Assembly: GCA_035048815.1 (NCBI GenBank) | Contig: JAUCBN010000049.1 | Coordinates: 441,501-505,500, forward strand | Origin: Abelmoschus esculentus | Taxonomy: Eukaryota > Streptophyta > Magnoliopsida > Malvales > Malvaceae | DNA: 64,000 bases | Direction: 5' to 3' | Shown here: piece by piece, positions 63,497-64,000 of the stretch | How the letters are laid out: each line of letters starts with the position of its first letter | Numbering within the stretch: the first letter of the stretch is position 1 | Translations under genes and position numbers: made by a program | The notes under the pieces: model-generated | The model's database searches: none | The model's input: the letters and a program-made list of their open reading frames with translations, nothing else | What the model was told of the DNA's origin: nothing

Positions 63497-64000
63497 TCTA
63501 TGAAGAGAAAAGATCCAAAATTTACAAGATCAAATCAGGCAACAGCTTCTCTCAAGTAATACAATTACAGGCACATCAGCTGTTTAACACCATCTGCAAT
63601 TACACAATCAGAGAAATGTTCAAAACACGATGATAAAAGAATGTCATCAATCAAAGAAATAAGCACAAATTACACAAAAAAATAAACTTTATGCTAATCC
63701 CAAGGTTGAGTGAACAACTCAATACTCTTTACTTGTAACTCCAAATTTCCAAGCTTAAATTTCAATAAAAGAATAGCCAAACACTGAACTTTTCTTCCAA
63801 ATTTTCAAATACCAGTTTCTAAGTAAAAGAGACAGGTTCAAGAAATTCAGCCATGGAAACTCCGATTCCTATTCATAATTCACAACTACAAACTTGCCCA
63901 TTTACAGTCACTGGGTTATGAGATGCTCTCATTTCATCTCAATAACTGATATACTAAATTCAGATTAAAAGAAAATCTAAAAGAGAGAAGACGATCAAAG
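63497..64000. other. RLF upstream region
   Basis: Probably a 5' UTR intron and the promoter of the minus-strand RLF-type gene; no other gene seen before the window ends. Confidence 0.5.

Overview
The window is plant nuclear DNA, most likely from a eudicot. It has AT-rich intergenic sequence, GT-AG introns, CC-NB-ARC-LRR resistance genes, plant LTR retrotransposons, a Mutator-like element and many short hAT-like inverted-repeat elements. A rosid, perhaps Malvaceae, is my guess from general resemblance only.

Layout. 1-940: Ty3/gypsy gag relic on the minus strand, butted head-to-head against 941-2639, a copia RT/RNase H relic with its 3' LTR. 3280-7186: minus-strand CC-NB-ARC-LRR gene with an intact 5' part, two frameshifts and a missing 3' end. 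7797-17478: one nested transposon, a 9.66 kb Mutator-like element with about 338 bp terminal inverted repeats and a 9 bp target duplication. It carries a decayed MURA transposase (plus) and an open plant-mobile-domain (PMD) gene (minus). An intron of the PMD gene holds a 3.84 kb solo LTR. 18480-19735: retroelement relic with a 202 bp tandem duplication. 20378-23093: eIF3e, seven exons. 23094-31160: gene-poor DNA with several inverted-repeat elements, one small conserved-looking gene (25455-25718, minus), a SINE and a 631 bp retroposon. 31211-35842: second NLR copy, a pseudogene split by a 1.2 kb solo LTR. 35974-38389: hAT element, U6 snRNA pseudogene, SINE. 38390-40955: plant-specific TIGR01589/PF09713-type gene, minus. 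42412-48464: full-length copia element with about 98 percent identical LTRs. 50361-57455: NOL10/ENP2-type nucleolar WD40 gene, 16 exons, minus, with a hAT element in intron 10. 59070-59546: bHLH (group Ib-like) pseudogene. 61195-61769: LINE relic. 61963-63496: RLF-type cytochrome b5-domain gene, minus.

The housekeeping genes (eIF3e, NOL10, RLF, the TIGR01589 gene) have clean reconstructed exon phases and look functional. The NLR copies, the bHLH copy and most transposon genes are decayed. The most unusual items are the Mutator-like element with an open PMD gene beside a broken transposase, the internal repeat motif in its terminal repeats, and an array of six small hairpins inside the nested LTR, two of which have cUNCGg tetraloops on the minus strand. 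Exon coordinates come from reading splice sites and family similarity by eye; no alignment was run.
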